From: Elysia crispata
Lineage: Eukaryota; Mollusca; Gastropoda; Plakobranchidae
Reading direction: 5' to 3'
Length of the DNA: 64,000 bases
Assembly (NCBI GenBank): GCA_033675545.1
Contig: JAWDGP010008026.1
Location: 186,001 to 250,000 of the forward strand
Positions 27,262 to 41,910 of this stretch are shown here, piece by piece; position 1 is the stretch's first letter, and every line of letters starts with the position of its first letter. The position numbers and the translations under genes are program-made. The notes under the pieces are model-generated. The model did not search any database and had not been told where the DNA came from. It saw nothing but the letters and a program-made list of their open reading frames with translations.

Positions 27262-28098
27262 TGCTCCATCTCCCACTTTCCCTGTCTCATTTACGATCTA
27301 CCCCTTCTGTGATCCTCTTGTCTCATATCCCCCTTCTTCCCACACAAGCTTATCTCATAAATTTGTTTGAAGATAGCAAATCTCTTTGTTGTACCATAGT
27401 GTGTTTTAACTTTCAACTTAAAAGAGTTTTTTTCAAAAATCCAGAATCCATGATTATCCTAGCATATTTATTCTCTCTATGAGTGGTTGTGTTCTTTACC
27501 ATTCTTATTTTAATGTCTTACATCTCTCACTGTTTACTCTCATAAATTTTCTTAAGCTAGCAATCCCAGAGCAGTATTTTGACGATAAGCCCTATTAAAG
27601 TATTAGTGACGTCATGTGGCCAATTTCTAGAGATTTCACGCTGCGTCTTGATAATAATAAAATCCTGATCGGTCATGACGATTCATAAGTTCAGGAAAGA
27701 AATTAACCTGCGATTCGTTATTTATCAGAACTAAGTCGAGTCTTTGTCCGAAATTAAAAAAAAAAAAAAACTTTTCCCTTCTCAAGGGGAGTTGAACCAA
27801 CACTACCGCTGCTAGAGCCAAGAGATCTTGAATCATTTTGCCAGGTTCGTTTGAGTTTAACCTTAAGTGTTTGGCAGGATAAAAGAGAGGCATGGGTAGT
27901 GTTTGTAGTAAAGTTAGTACCTCAATAAGATTATTTGATGTCCCAAAGCCTTGACAATCATGAAAATGAAGTTTTAAGATAGAAAACACATGAACAAAAT
28001 AATAATAAAAAAAAACCTCATGGAGTGCTTTCTTGTGCATAGACCTAGATCTAGCCTGCAACAACAAAAGCTCCGAAATGTCTTGTAAAAACAGTTTG

Positions 28099-28161
28099 CG
28101 AAATACCTAAAAAGAATAACGAAATACCTAAAAAGAATAACGAAATACCTAAAAAGAATAA
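28099..28161 (+). repeat. 21-bp tandem triplication
   Basis: Three exact copies of a 21-bp unit beginning CGAAATACCTAAAAAGAAT. No function is apparent. Confidence 0.95.
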
Positions 28162-28805
28162 TATTAATGCGTGCATACTTGATAATTCTAGATCATTACT
28201 TCTCAGCCCATCGTGTCATATCCTTTTTTCAGTCCTATTATCGACCAATGTGGTTTCCATTATTAGCCCGCCACATCCATTAACGACTCTCTCTCCGCCT
28301 CCCCTGCTTCTCAGCCCGCTCAGAGTTAGAAGACCTGCATCCAAGAGATCAATACCAGACTATATGATCATTTCCCAACATGACCTACAGTTTCTTCGCA
28401 CTATAACCGAGTCAGACTTTGGTGGAAGGTCGTGGTATTACAAGACAGAAGACACAAGCCAGCATTTATTCGTTCGCAGTGCTTCTTTACGAGATGACGA
28501 GCTGTATTCACAAAGTACAATGTACTTCAATGCAACAAATTGAAGACGGCAGGCGTCAAAGACTCATAAAAACATAACTGTTTAAAAAAGTACTGGCACC
28601 TATTTCGGAGCCATACAGGAAGATAAGAGCATAAATCTCTAGGTGCATACATGTATGTGCATTATAACCTGTCTATTATCATACACGCGATTATAATTGT
28701 ATAGTTTCTATACAGTGTGGTTACGTAAATAAAAAGAAAAATTCTTACAAACAATGCAATGATTGATTTCCCAACCTTAAACTGGCTTTTTTTGGGGACT
28801 GTTTT

Positions 28806-28807
<2 letters not shown>

Positions 28808-28885
<78 letters not shown>
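28808..28885 (+). repeat. (ATT)n microsatellite
   Basis: About 26 uninterrupted ATT units. Confidence 0.95.
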
Positions 28886-29887
28886 TTTCAGGTAATTTTA
28901 TTTTGGTCAGTTCAAATTGCAACCCCTACAAACCAATGAATTTTAAATTTTGCTCAACATAATTATCTTTGTTGTCAAAATGCTTCACGGTCACATATTA
29001 TTCGTTACGATTAATATTGCTTCCCGATATTATTTGACTTACTATAACTTTTTCTCGCCCTAAATTTTCGAAATTTCTCTTCTAAGATATGTTTGGGGTT
29101 TTAAAAAATAAGACTTTGTTTGGGGAATGTGGATTTGACTAAGATAAAATCGTCTACGTGATATGTCTACATGTATGTTTTATAGGAGAGTGGTCCAGGA
29201 AATACAGATACTCGGCTGTTTTCTACCAAACCTTTTATAAATAAGGCCTTTTTGTGTTTTATGGGGTACAGCTGGTTCTAAAATAAAGTTAGACGGTACC
29301 ATGGATAAAAAACAACAGGAAGATGCATTGCCCTCAAACACGTATAGAATACTAAAAGAATAGGAAAAACTAATGATACACTCAATGACTCGACGATGCA
29401 TTGATCTTGAGCGACAAGGAGAGGACAGGGCCCAGTTAGCTGTACAAATACTGACTCAATATTAACAAAAAAAAAAAAAAAAAAAAGTTATTTGCACAAA
29501 CTTCTACACGAGATAAAGACTAGAGTTTCTTGGCGTGATTGTTTCGACTTGGCTAAATTTTTTTTGTTCCTCTCCTTTCTAAATCTTTTTCTTTCTCTTT
29601 CGTTTTCTTCTCCCGTCGAAGAAGTCTTCCCTCTCTCTTTCCCGTCACCATTTTCTCTCCTTTCTTCTTTTATAACATAAGCAACATAAAAAGCGGTCTA
29701 ATCGCCACTCCTTAAGGGAACTGGAAGGATAAAGAAGAGTCGGTGGAACAGGAGAGGACTGCGCCAGTGTCAGTATAGAGAATACATGTGACGTTATTTT
29801 AAACTTTCGCGAATAGTGCGAGTTAACAGCGAATGATCATTGGAAATGAGAAGAAAAAAAAAAAAGGAAGAAAGAAGAGTAGCAGGA

Positions 29888-29890
<3 letters not shown>

Positions 29891-29981
<91 letters not shown>
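29891..29981 (+). repeat. (GA)n microsatellite
   Basis: About 45 uninterrupted GA units. Confidence 0.95.
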
Positions 29982-29984
<3 letters not shown>

Positions 29985-30970
29985 GAGCACTGGACTAAAG
30001 ATCTAGACAGTGCAAAACATAACCATCTCTGGAACCTTGCACGAAATAACTTGTGACTACCGTCGGTTGTGAATCTGAGATATGTATACGTGATTGGTTT
30101 CCTTGACTAAAAAAATTAAACGAGGTAGGAGACATCTAGATTTATCTACATAATGTAAAGATATTAGTTTCATCAACGCTATGAAACAGTTCCCCAATTC
30201 TTGACATGACACTAGGCTATAGGTCTAAACAATTTCTCAAATATGCCAAATAGATGAGCGCAGAGAGAATGGTATCTGATGCCAACACACAGGCACAAAC
30301 CTATACCTAAGCTGACTTCAAAGCTTTTAAACAATTAAAGAGTATTTTAATGTGTTTGCTGCAGTGACCCTGTAACATGCAAGCTTTTTTTGTTTTTGTT
30401 TTTAGCTAGCTGATCTGAATGGAAACGAATAAATGCATAAAGATTGCATTATCTTCAGTGATGTAGACCTATGCGTTTGGGTTATGATGTTATTCGTAAG
30501 GAAATAAATATTATCTTACAACCAAAAAATAACTCTCAAAGCAATGATTCTGATGAAAACATTCCGAGGTTTAGATTTATTAGTCGAAGAATCTCATAGT
30601 TATACATAGTTATAAATAGGATTTATGGGAATCCCGAGAAAAATCCTTTCAGAAGATAGCAGGGTGAAAAGACCAATGTCACAAAAATATTTAAGAACCC
30701 GCATGATGTAAAACATAGCTGATGATTAATTAAACGATGAGTCATAACTGGAACACGGGTGACACACTGATACACATCTACATGGGTTATGACAACAGGG
30801 ATGACTTGACTAGTCCATATGTGCTATCTACAGGCGCATTCTACTTTGCTTTGAGTCGAGCATTTAGATCATGGGCTGCAATTATGTGCTTTATCGGCAA
30901 CGGGCTCGGATAATTGCAGCGAAGGCAATTTATTTGATCATTCTTTAATAAACCAATGAATAAAAAGTCA

Positions 30971-31127
<157 letters not shown>

Positions 31128-31311
31128 GCATCTTTTGTAAAACTTACTTATCTTCTAGTTTTACTTTGACCTACAGCACTAAACTGGACTTTATACCAAG
31201 TTATCATGCAAAATAGAGATTTATGTGGAAAATAAAGTCTCATATTGGAATTAAAGCAATGAAAATGATGGACAATTTTAAATCTCAAAATTACAAAATG
31301 ATGATTATGAG

Positions 31312-31316
<5 letters not shown>

Positions 31317-31402
<86 letters not shown>

Positions 31403-31425
31403 CAGAGACTGAGACAGACAGACAG
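31317..31425 (+). repeat. Compound (GA)n-(CAGA)n array, right arm of an inverted pair
   Basis: About 29 GA units followed by about six CAGA units and mixed GACAGA. It is the reverse complement, in order, of the array at 30971-31125. Confidence 0.95.
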
Positions 31426-32858
31426 GGGAGGGTGGGGCGCCAGGGCTCGTACCAAAATCTCAGTGATTGGCGGTTGAGACTTGCCATCAGATAACAGATG
31501 ACCACCACTATTTCCCAGACAGGTGAGATGACAACACACCTCACTGACACTAGGCGCTGGTTTAAAGTGAAGGAGGAAAATCTTTATCACTGCTGGGTCA
31601 GAGTATGTAACGTCCTGTCTGAACTGACAACCCCATCGCTCACTTTCTCCGACGCGAACGTTGTTGTCATTTTATTTTCAAGGTGACATAGCAGGCCATA
31701 AGGTGGCCTTTGACATAATTTGACAACTCTGTAACGCTTGCTGGACCGGCCATACAGTTATTTGAGGTTTTTACACCGGGCGCTAGTACTAGGCCTAAGA
31801 TGTCCAGCGTAAGCAGGCTATGGCTTCAGCCACCAATGCTACTGTGAAAACAGTAAAATGTATTTATGTCTATACGGCTTGGAAATCAGAATGAGCAAAA
31901 TTTTAGACCAGATAATCTGTAATTCGTTTGCGAAATGAAATTTTTGAAAACAAAAAAAAAAAAAACGTCAACAAAATCACCAAAAATTGATTATATAATT
32001 ATGCAGATGTCGGAATCAAAAAAAAAATAAATAAATGGGACTAGTGGTTTGTTGACCGCGGCACATCAAGACGAGCTGGAAAAAATAATTGAGTCATATG
32101 GACATTCTTTATGAGGAGGTCAGAATTGTCCATCTCTGGTCAACTCTATCTGCGTGATTTAGGCAGATTTGGGTGAGTTAATGTTCTCCAATTGTCGCAC
32201 TATGGATACTCAAGAGTCGGCACGAAATAGTTTGGTACAAAAAGAGTCAATTGTTCGAGTCTCTTTTGATGGAAGAGGCGTAGGATCCACAATCCATCAG
32301 AGTGCCTGATTGTAAAATCCAGAATTATTATCATTATTTTTTCTTTCCATGTTACCCACTTCACGGTGAACATCGATATGTATGAAAATTTGCCCGGCTA
32401 TGAGGCGGCCTATTGTCCGCTTTTACCTTTTAGGCTCATAAATATGTTGAAACCGAAAAGCAGTTTGGTTTAGGGTTGAGATTACTGTGAGAATATAAAA
32501 TGAAAAGTAATTAAAAATCACGGAGACGTGACTGGAAAGAAACCCAACAAAATAACTGTAAAAGGTGCCTCTAACTTTTGGTAGCAGATCCAACAAGACA
32601 TTACAGAGAAAAAAAATGTCTGACTCCCATCATTGGAATAAACAAGACGGAAAAATTGCAATGGCCCAAAGGGAAAAAAAATAATTGGCCGAAATTATAC
32701 TTTTACCTAGACAATGTATTGTTTTAAAGATGATTAATAATGAGAGGAACAAAACAAAGCACAAATCTATTAATTCGTCATGCATTATACTGGCAAAAGT
32801 GCCGTCTTTGTGTATTTGTGTTACTTGATACTGCCACATGCTTCACTCTTTTAATAAA

Positions 32859-32897
<39 letters not shown>

Positions 32898-33592
32898 TCA
32901 CATAGACATATATATATATTAGCCCAATATTAATGGAACGAATGAATTTGTTTCCCAGAAGCAACCATGTTGAACAAACAAAAAAAAAAAAAAACCTCTT
33001 CTACATGCAATGAACAAATAGGCAACAGATATCATCCACAACGAAGAGTTTTACAGACAACTTGAGTCGGAGCACTTTTCATTATATTGTAGACATGCAA
33101 AAGAATGGCGAGAAATTTTTGGTTTTGCATAATTTTAAAACATATTGCAAGATCACAGATAGGAACGGGCTAGTCATATTTTAATCACGTGGATTAATTA
33201 ATTCCGACTCACTTCAAAGACGGAGCTCAATTTTCACTTTCAGATAGATCTACAATAAAGATCAAAGGGATACTTGCTTGCATGAACCTTTCATGCGAGA
33301 AAGATAAGCGAAGGAAATCATTCAGCCTTGATAATGCGCAAAAGCTTCTTTTCCCTATTATCCGCAAAGTTGAACATCGATTTCTATGAGACACAATTTA
33401 TGAGAAACTCACTGAGTGAGAGTGAGCATGTAATTCCAATTGTTTAACTTGAAGTCAAAAGGCATCTCATTAAATTTGCAAATTTCTAACTTTCTGGATG
33501 AACAACACAGTAGAGTAAAACTTTTAAACCAAAAAAAAAAAAAAATGCATATTCAAAAACATTGCAAACAAAATTAAAAATCTTTAACCATT
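31426..33592. other. Non-coding, nothing recognised apart from a short (GA)n
   Basis: AT-rich sequence with a (GA)n stretch at 32862-32895 and several A-runs. No convincing exon was found. Confidence 0.45.
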
Positions 33593-33622
33593 TGCCCCTC
33601 CCCCACCCCCCCACCCCCCTCT
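33593..33622 (-). other. G-quadruplex motif on the minus strand
   Basis: The plus strand reads four C-runs of 4 to 7 bases separated by single T or A bases, so the minus strand has four G-runs of at least four with one-base loops. This fits the canonical G-quadruplex pattern with very short loops, and an i-motif is possible on the plus strand. Confidence 0.8.
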
Positions 33623-33938
33623 CAAAAAAACTCACAAAAAAACCACCTTTTCCCATCAAACACATACACACGCCACTTTCTCCTACACAAAGAAATTTAG
33701 GCTGCAGACCAAAGCATTAAAAAACTTGTAATAGCAAGCGGCTGCGCAGGTTGTGGTTTCTACTGCAGAAGTAAAAGGCTTAAACTATTCATCGCTGACA
33801 ACATAACCTGAATCAAATAACCCAAGACAAATCTCCTGCTATTAAAGCGCCGTCTGCTTTCGGATACTTAGAGAGCAAAAAGAGCCATGTCAGCAACGAT
33901 TCCTTTCTTCCCATCCCAACCCTTCTTTTTTCCATCAG

Positions 33939-34043
33939 GAGAAATACGAGATCGTTGAACACCGTTATGCCTCTCTGAGGGGGGAGACTTACACAAGTTA
34001 CAGAGGAACGCCCACCACTGGCCGAGCGATGTGTTTGACCTGA
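33939..34043 (+). other. Possible terminal exon, unrecognised (low confidence)
   Basis: A strong acceptor, a long C/T tract ending TTTTTTCCATCAG, precedes an open stretch of 34 codons that ends at TGA (34041-34043). It begins EKYEIVEHRYASL. Only one frame is open. A 34-codon open stretch is common by chance, and the minus strand also has open frames here. No family is recognised. Confidence 0.2.
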
Positions 34044-37000
34044 GGTTACACGATGCAGCAGCGATATGTGCAGGTAACGTCTGGACGCTGGGGACAGGTG
34101 CCTGGGCACGGAGAGGCATACAGTAAATTGATTCAATCTCATACAACAGCAAAGAAGAACGTTTGGCGACAAAAACTTTCATTCGTACAAATACACAGAA
34201 CGGCTGACAGCATAGTACATGGTTCACATCCGCTTGCGTATGGATGAGATTGAGAAGTTGTAACAGATCAATGATCAGAGTGGTGTCTATAATTTTGCAA
34301 AATCTGGAATTGATGCCGGTAAATGAATTATCAAGTCCTAAATTATGAAATACACGCTCTACTTTCTAAGCTTTAAAATCAATGCTGCACAATAATAGCA
34401 AATGATAATGAAGTCGTATACAGCGTAAATCCGTGAAATAGAAAGACCTGTGCTTGAAGAGCTTTCTGGACCAATTATAGAGAAAAGAGCAAGTAGCTAC
34501 TCAGTGTGTTTATAGAAATAAGGACTACACATTTACTTTGCTAATTAGTTAGAAGTTTGTCTTCAACCTAGAAAGTACGTAAAACGCCTGCAAGAGTGGG
34601 TAATGCCATAAACAGCCAGTGGCAAAGTTCATTGTAACTATGTTGGTGACATCAGGAAGTCACCGTAAACACCAGTATAAAAAGAGTAAAAGCAAGAGTT
34701 GAACTTTACATTCTTTTCTTAAACCTAAACGCAAAACGATGACGTCAATGACAGTGTGATCTATTATTATTCTGTTTTATTCATTGACGTGACCAGCATC
34801 TGCAGTTTTTACAGATTTATAAGTCCATGGTCTTCATCCCTACAAGACAATGAAAGAAGCATTTTTAGATAAATAAAATATACGTAACAGCTTCCGACTG
34901 TCCAACGCGAATGTTTTAAACGACGCCCCGTCATTGAACATTGGACCACAAATAAATTGAAAACATAAACTTTAAAGCCTGTTGATTTCCAATCTAGGCT
35001 TTATGGTAGACTGTCCAGAACGCTATGAAACTAAGTTGACACCTTGACCTGTACTGATCAGCCTCCTATAAAGTTCTTCGGGCGGCTCAGTGGACATAAA
35101 ACTTCTCATAGCCTCACTGGGCAAGGCTACCAATCTTCTGGTGAAATGAGCATGACGGGCGTTACCATGAGAACCATCCATCAAGCGAGGCAAAGAGACG
35201 GCAATGAGGGGAGGTTAATTGGATAATGTATGGGGAACATTTCCTGTTTCAGTGTCAAGACTTGCCCCTCAACACCGAACAAAAAGCGAGAGACAGGCCA
35301 CCTTTGCAACAATAGTTTTCAATGCTCCAATCAGCTCTACGAACGCTTCACTGAGGGCGTGTTGAAGACTTGGTGGAGGAGATGGTCTTTTGATGGGCCC
35401 GCCAGGTGTTCTCTCTCAAGAATAGGGGAAACCCGAGACGCTTCGCTTGTTGTATCCAAGATAAGCCTTTTCTCTAGGGGTGCACGGCGGTTGGAACATA
35501 ATTTTGCCTCCGTAATAACGCAAGAATGCGCAACACATGGCAGACGCGGTGATGATAACAAGATGCGAACCTCTAAAAAAATTAGAGCATTATTTTACTC
35601 TGTCAAAAAGTCAAAGATGGATGGTTGTACAAAATATAGTGCTACACAAATAATTTTTTTTAGTTTTCATGGAGTGAGAGTCAAGAGAAGGAATTTAACG
35701 TCAGAAAATGACTTGAAAATATGAACTGATTCATAATGATAGGTAGGTTTAAACAAAAAATAATCAGAAAGATTGGATTCAATTTGAACATCCGAAAACT
35801 CCCAACAAACTATGTTTAAGGCTTGGGGTCGTCCTGTAGAGCTTTTGAGTAGACACACAGTCGGTAGAAAGGGCCTCCCTCCCCCGCTGTTCTTGCAATC
35901 CTGTTTTCTTCACGTCACTTCACAGTAGAAAGTCTGCTGCCATGGAAATTTTATTACTCTTGATTATCAACAGCGCTTAGCTGAATCTATGTAATCAAAG
36001 CAGCATCCTTTGATCTCTGTTGGGGAGGTTGCTGAGAAAGACAGGAGGACCTTGTTTGTTGTATGGCACATGGGAGTGCTGTCACTATACTATGCTTTCA
36101 AATTTATTAGTTCTTTGGTCTTCTGGGTTTTTTTTTTTTAATTTATTTATTTTCGAAGTTATGGCATTAGGCCTACTTCATTTCATATTTAAAATTAAAT
36201 ATATTTTTTTTTAACAGAAGAAAGAGCTAGATCCTCATTAGGCCTAAAATGGAATCAATATGTTACAATTTGTGTCAGTTGATTGGTCAATAAAGCCTGC
36301 CCAATAAAATCGTTTCAAGCCATTCTGGACATCAAACGAATTTTCTTCAGGCAGAGTGGGGCTGAATATGAGACCCAAAACCTATCTACTAACTTAGCGG
36401 ATTTGTAGCCTGCATCTAAGGAGAAAAACGCCTCTAGCTCGAATCACTACCAAAGATAGATAGGCAGATTGCAAATCTATTGCAGTATGCCAAGAGTTGA
36501 TTTCTCTAGCTCTCCGTTACAGCCTATGCAGCTGAACAAACAAAACAAGGGTTATCTGGACCTAACTGGTTCCCCACTGGCCTCCCTGTCAGTGACGAGT
36601 GGTCAGTCACGGTGTGTCATCTGGTACCTGTGTTTATGTTTGTCAGGAATGACCGGAGAAGCCGCGCGGGTGGTCCTAGTCCTAAGAATAAGAAACGCTC
36701 AGTTGTTTCCCATTCTATTACTTCAGCTTTGTTTTGCACTCTCAATCGAATTTCAATGCGCAGATTTATCAATGGTTAAGGCCTGTAGATATACCAAAGC
36801 TTGTTTGAGGCAATTGAAAAATGGCCGAAATGTTCTCAACAGACTCAGAATAGTTTGAATACTGCTCTGGCACACCCTTTGTGTTAAGCTCGGGTGTGCA
36901 TTCGAACGTGCGAAATTCTTTCTTCAAAAGGAACACGTACAGTGTGATGTTCACGAGAACGATGCTCACGAGCTTTTATATAGTTTGCATTCCCCTATTG

Positions 37001-40000
37001 ATTTCCTATTTCAAAGAAAAAGTAAAAAACTAAGTTCAAGAGATGTCAAAGTCAAGAGTGTTTATTTTGTGAACTCACAACAATAAACTATATTTAGCCT
37101 GCTCACCAAGCTCTGACACATTCCTCATCTTAAATTGCGGTCGCGTTAATTATCTGACCTGTAACATATTGTAGACAACCATCCACCATATCTAATAACT
37201 AGAAATAAAATTAAGTGTAGTTCAACAGCAATCATAGCTGAAGCTTGCGGGAAGTTAGACTGCAACAGAAAAGAAAAAAAAAGGAAACAAAATGTATTCC
37301 TTTTTTGAATAATGTCCAATATAATCGTTAAATAATTACTCTCAACATAGAAGGTTATCCCCCCCCCCCACCCCACCACCAACCCCTGCCTTAAAAAAAA
37401 AAACCAAAGCTTAACTAACAGGTTTTTTCTCATGGTTGAAAGAAGCATAGGATTTATCTCTAAATAAACGCAGTTGTAACCTGTAATAAAAAGGCAGAAG
37501 AACATCAATGCGTGCGCGTCAGGATCGTAATATGTGTTCATAGTGAATTCAGAGAAGTATGGCTGAGATTGAAAAAAAAAAATACTTAACTGCGCAGACA
37601 AACTGTTTGATAACAGAAAGGCAAACTCATAAAGGGAAAAAAAAAAGGTTCGCTTTGAACTAGAACGCACAGTGCAGTGATGAGAAGATTTAATGGTTGT
37701 GCGTTCGTAAAGGAGTAGCGGGCGCTAAGGGTGATGGAAGACAGGGCTGAAGCAAGTGTGCATTAACATCTCCTGACTGGAGACAGACAGTCGGAGATAA
37801 GGAGTGAGAAACACTGGGATGGCGCAGACAAGTCTTAATGTACACACAGCGATAGCCTAGCGACTCAAGTTATCTGGTGGGATTGAAGAATCTTTACACG
37901 CGGAACAGACCTAGCACAGTACATGTATGTGCTATTACCATTTTGATTCTCCGATTAGCCCTTGTTTCAATACTCCATTTTCTCGGCACCCATTCTCCCC
38001 GCAAAAAGAAATAAAAGTGACATCCACGAAACAGTTGTAGGTGAGCAAATATTGTTTTTGTACCATTTCGAAACAACCAGACCTGCAATGTTTGTCATCA
38101 TAAACGTAATAAAATTAAAGATTTTGAAATTTTCTTGACGTCTTGCATAAAAAAAAGGTTTTTATTATCTTATTTGTCAACATGAAATCCAAGGCGCCAA
38201 GAAATTTTCCCCCAAAATTTAGAGCTACCAAACATGAGAAGAAGAAAAATGACGCTAGAGGACTTTTTCTTACAAAAGGCACTGAAATTGACAATAGCAG
38301 CTTTCACTTAACGAGAAATACATACAGTTTACTGTAAGTTTTAACACGTTTATTCAATGAAATACTCCAAGAAACTAAAATCATCGAATCTCATCGCTTG
38401 ATAATCATTTAGTATTTTATTGCTCTTCTAAGCTTCCAGGAAGCGACAAGTTGTCAATTTTATGAACCTAAAATCTTTACTTGCCCTTGCGGTTCCTACT
38501 ACATGACTATATATATAACTTGTCTTTACTTAAGGCCAGTTAAAAATCTGGGCAAAATTTCCATCCTGTCAGTAAGGCATCTGGCGTCGTAAAAACTGAT
38601 TAACGACTAACTGTTCATAGGCGCTCCATGCCACATTCCGGGTCCCTAGATCTAGATCTAGCTCTTGTTTACGCCTAGCAGTTTTTGTGTAAAAAGCAAG
38701 GTTTCCGCAAGTATTTCTATGCAAGTCTATCCGTAGTTATCAGCAACAGGAAATCGCGAAACACGAAGCTTAAGGCACAATGAAGGACTTTTTGTATTCG
38801 AAACGAGAGTTTGTTAGTACTGTCGTTATTTGTATCAAACCCGTTTAGTAAAGATTTGATCATGTTTTCCGTAATAACCTTAAGAATACCGAAATCTAAA
38901 GTACATAAACTTGGAAAGAGCAATTCCATACAATTAAGAGGGAAAAGAAGATTATGAGGACAGAGTGATATTTATGCGTTGTAAGCATAAAGAAAGATAG
39001 ATACAGTAATGGAAAGTAAAAACCGTTACAGTACATTTGCTTCAGTACTGCAGAACTTAAACGTTAGAAAATTAATGAAAATTGGATCCGAATTGCAAAT
39101 GAACTACTCAAAAATCAATTCAATTTATCTGCTTTCCGAGCACGGCAGAAACCTTCGCAAAAATCGATTTAATTCAAAGCCTGCTGTTTTTAAATAAACC
39201 AAGAAAACATTAAAGAAAAAAAAAATGGAGGCTTAGAGCAGGATCTTAGGGGAAATTTATGGTAGGAAAAGATTCATCGTTTAAGAGAAATTTAATGGGA
39301 TGCTTTCTCCAACTTCAAACACTGGGCCAGAAAAGTAAGAGCAAACCTTTTGAAGAAGTCACGATCTTTGTATTACAACAAAATACGTGAGACTCGGGAC
39401 CAAGAGCTTACAAGTCTCGCGGGATTAAATAAAAAAACCAAACTGGAGAGAATAAGAGACAACGAAAGGGAGAAAAGGTGAATAAAGGGAGAAGCGTGTT
39501 GACAGATACTCTGGAGTGAACGTGAAGCTTGCGGCCAGCTGAAGGAGGGAATGATGCTATCTTGCTCTTCAACTGTTCAAGGAAGATCGAGTGTTCCCTC
39601 CAGCCACAATGCTTTTACTGAGAGGTTTAAAAAAAAAAAGGTAGATAAAGCACGCTGTCACTGTGCAAGACTTTCTTGGCAAATTATGTCTATCATTTTA
39701 TGCGTTCGAAAATGCATGAACCTAAGTAACACTTAGTTTCACCACAGTATACGGACGTAATCGGTATCATGCAGCCATGTATTTATTCAACAGAATGGTT
39801 GAAAGGGAGATAATTACAATTGTGATTGTTAAATCTTTATAGTTCTGGTGCTAGGAGAAATGTTCCTTTCGACAATGCCGGCTTATATCGTAGATGATCA
39901 AGGGGATGACAAAAAAGTGTAGCCGCTGGTGTTAAGGTTACACAACCTCCACATGATTAAGGGAAAAAAATTAAATAAACGCAAAACATATTCATCTCAA

Positions 40001-41910
40001 GCCAGGTTGAGAGACTGAGCTAAACCAGTGAGACATAATTATGGTCACAAACAAACGTCCTTGGCCACAAGCCACGACTCTTTAAGCATAGAAGCAAAAG
40101 AGAATTCAGTTTATCTGGCCTTTTGTTGTTGTTGTTGTTGTTGTTGTTAGTTAGTTAGTTAGTTATAAAGCAAAAAATAGTTATTTTGAAGAAAAGAAAA
40201 CATTACAAGAAAATTGCTGTATCGGGTAAAAAATTTAGACTTTGCTGCGATAAACGTGGCTTGAAACTTGTGATTAATCTAACTAAGGTGAGTCATGCAC
40301 AAAAATAATTATATGTATTTAACATTCTTGCTGATCATTTTCTAAAACTCACAATCAAACATATGCACACAACCCCCCCCCACACACACACACAGACACA
40401 TACATGTTATAAGCCTAACTTCAAGCTTTGTAGTTTATGCGTTTAACTTTGAATAAAAAAAAAAAAAATTAGATTCTAGGTTTAAAAAAAAAACCCGACT
40501 GTTAGTGTTAATGTAAGAGAATCCAATGAAAAGGCGGGGGCATTTTGGAACTGACCGAGACAATTTTGAACGCGAGTGTTTATGAGGGGAGGAAGGAAGC
40601 GTACCACGACTTCTGACGTTTAATAACATTCAAGACAACTTTGTAAAGAATATGGAGCCCAGCGTAACGCCGTTACCGTTTTCCGAGAGACGACTAAGGA
40701 AATAAAATCATACAGATCGTAGAAGAAAAGAAGGTCAATAAGCCTAATTACCTGAAACATTAGTTAATGATCGCCAACTTTATCTTGCATTATTTAGATG
40801 ACCAGCCTAAATCTAGACTTCTGGACTGGCTGGACTTCTTTTATGTCCCTTTCAAAAGGAAAAATGAAATGACACGTGACCAGATTACTTTACCGGTACA
40901 TCAACTGTAAAGTGTATTCGGGAACTTAGCTATAGACTTATTTGCATAAGAATTTTAGTTTAAAGAAATATAGCTCTTCCACAATTAAAAAATTCAGATT
41001 TCTATTTACAAGAGGGCATAAAGGGGTAAAATAGACAATGGTTGGATACTGCACAGTTATAGGTTTTAGGTTTTGAACCAAAACAATCTCGGTGAAGAAA
41101 TGTGTGTACATGTATGCTGACGTACTTGTATTCAAAAGCAGCTGCACCTCTCACAATCCTGACTACACAACTTTACACGCTTGTTGTTTGCTCGCTGTGT
41201 AAACACAGAAAGCACCTGAAGGGCAGGGTTGTTTTATGCGATTCCTATTACACCGACCGGACAAAAAGTATGGTATGCTGAGCTCAGTCGAAATGACAAT
41301 CAGTAGTACAGGTACCAGTGGCGGTTACGACATAGATCCAGTGTTGTGTTTTTCTTTTCCGTACTTCAAACTCAATTAAGGGAGCACAAAAAAGCTCTCA
41401 TAGCATGATCTTGTTTTTCGGTTCTTTTTTTTCATTTAATTAAAAAACATTCGACAAACTAGACCTATATTAACGTAATGTGATATAAGTACAAATATTC
41501 CGAGAACAGTCTTTGCGCATGTCTTTTAATATCTTGTACGAGGATCCAAGTTGATCATATTAATAACAGTAATAGTGCACATATACATGTAATGATAATG
41601 TTGATTTTAAAAAAGTGTAAATAAACCATTTATAAGTCTAACCTTGATCTCATTAAGTTACGATTTAAAAAAAAAACAAACAAAAAAACAAAAAAAAACA
41701 AAAACAAAAACAAAGATGAAGAGCCAGTAATTCAAAATTTTGCAACCTACAAGACTTTGTCATCTTTACCCTACAACGTTGTAAAAGTAATTTTTTAAAC
41801 TGTCGCACAAATTTTCGGGCTAAGATAGCCTTACTGCACTAAGTATTTTTTTTTAATGGTGTCAGAGAAAAACTGATATTAGTGTAAATGCATGGACATA
41901 TTGCAAAGTG
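34044..41910. other. Long non-coding stretch
   Basis: No exon with credible borders was found. A plus-strand open frame at 35230-35724 (164 codons) is the longest that is not repeat-driven, but it has no recognisable domain. A C-run cluster at about 37362-37388 could form a G-quadruplex on the minus strand. A (GTT)n to (AGTT)n switch lies at about 40124-40165. Confidence 0.4.

Noticed and set aside
28250-28543. 97-codon plus-strand frame with a Pro/Ser-rich start
   Set aside because: No family similarity, no clear splice sites or promoter. Treated as chance.
35075-35130. tRNA A-box-like sequence CGGCTCAGTGGA
   Set aside because: Only 10 of 12 positions fit, and no B box follows within the usual distance.
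35230-35724. 164-codon plus-strand open frame
   Set aside because: It is the longest frame not driven by a repeat, but it has no recognisable domain, signal or splice border, and the composition is not clearly coding. Frames of this length are expected by chance in 64 kb on six frames.
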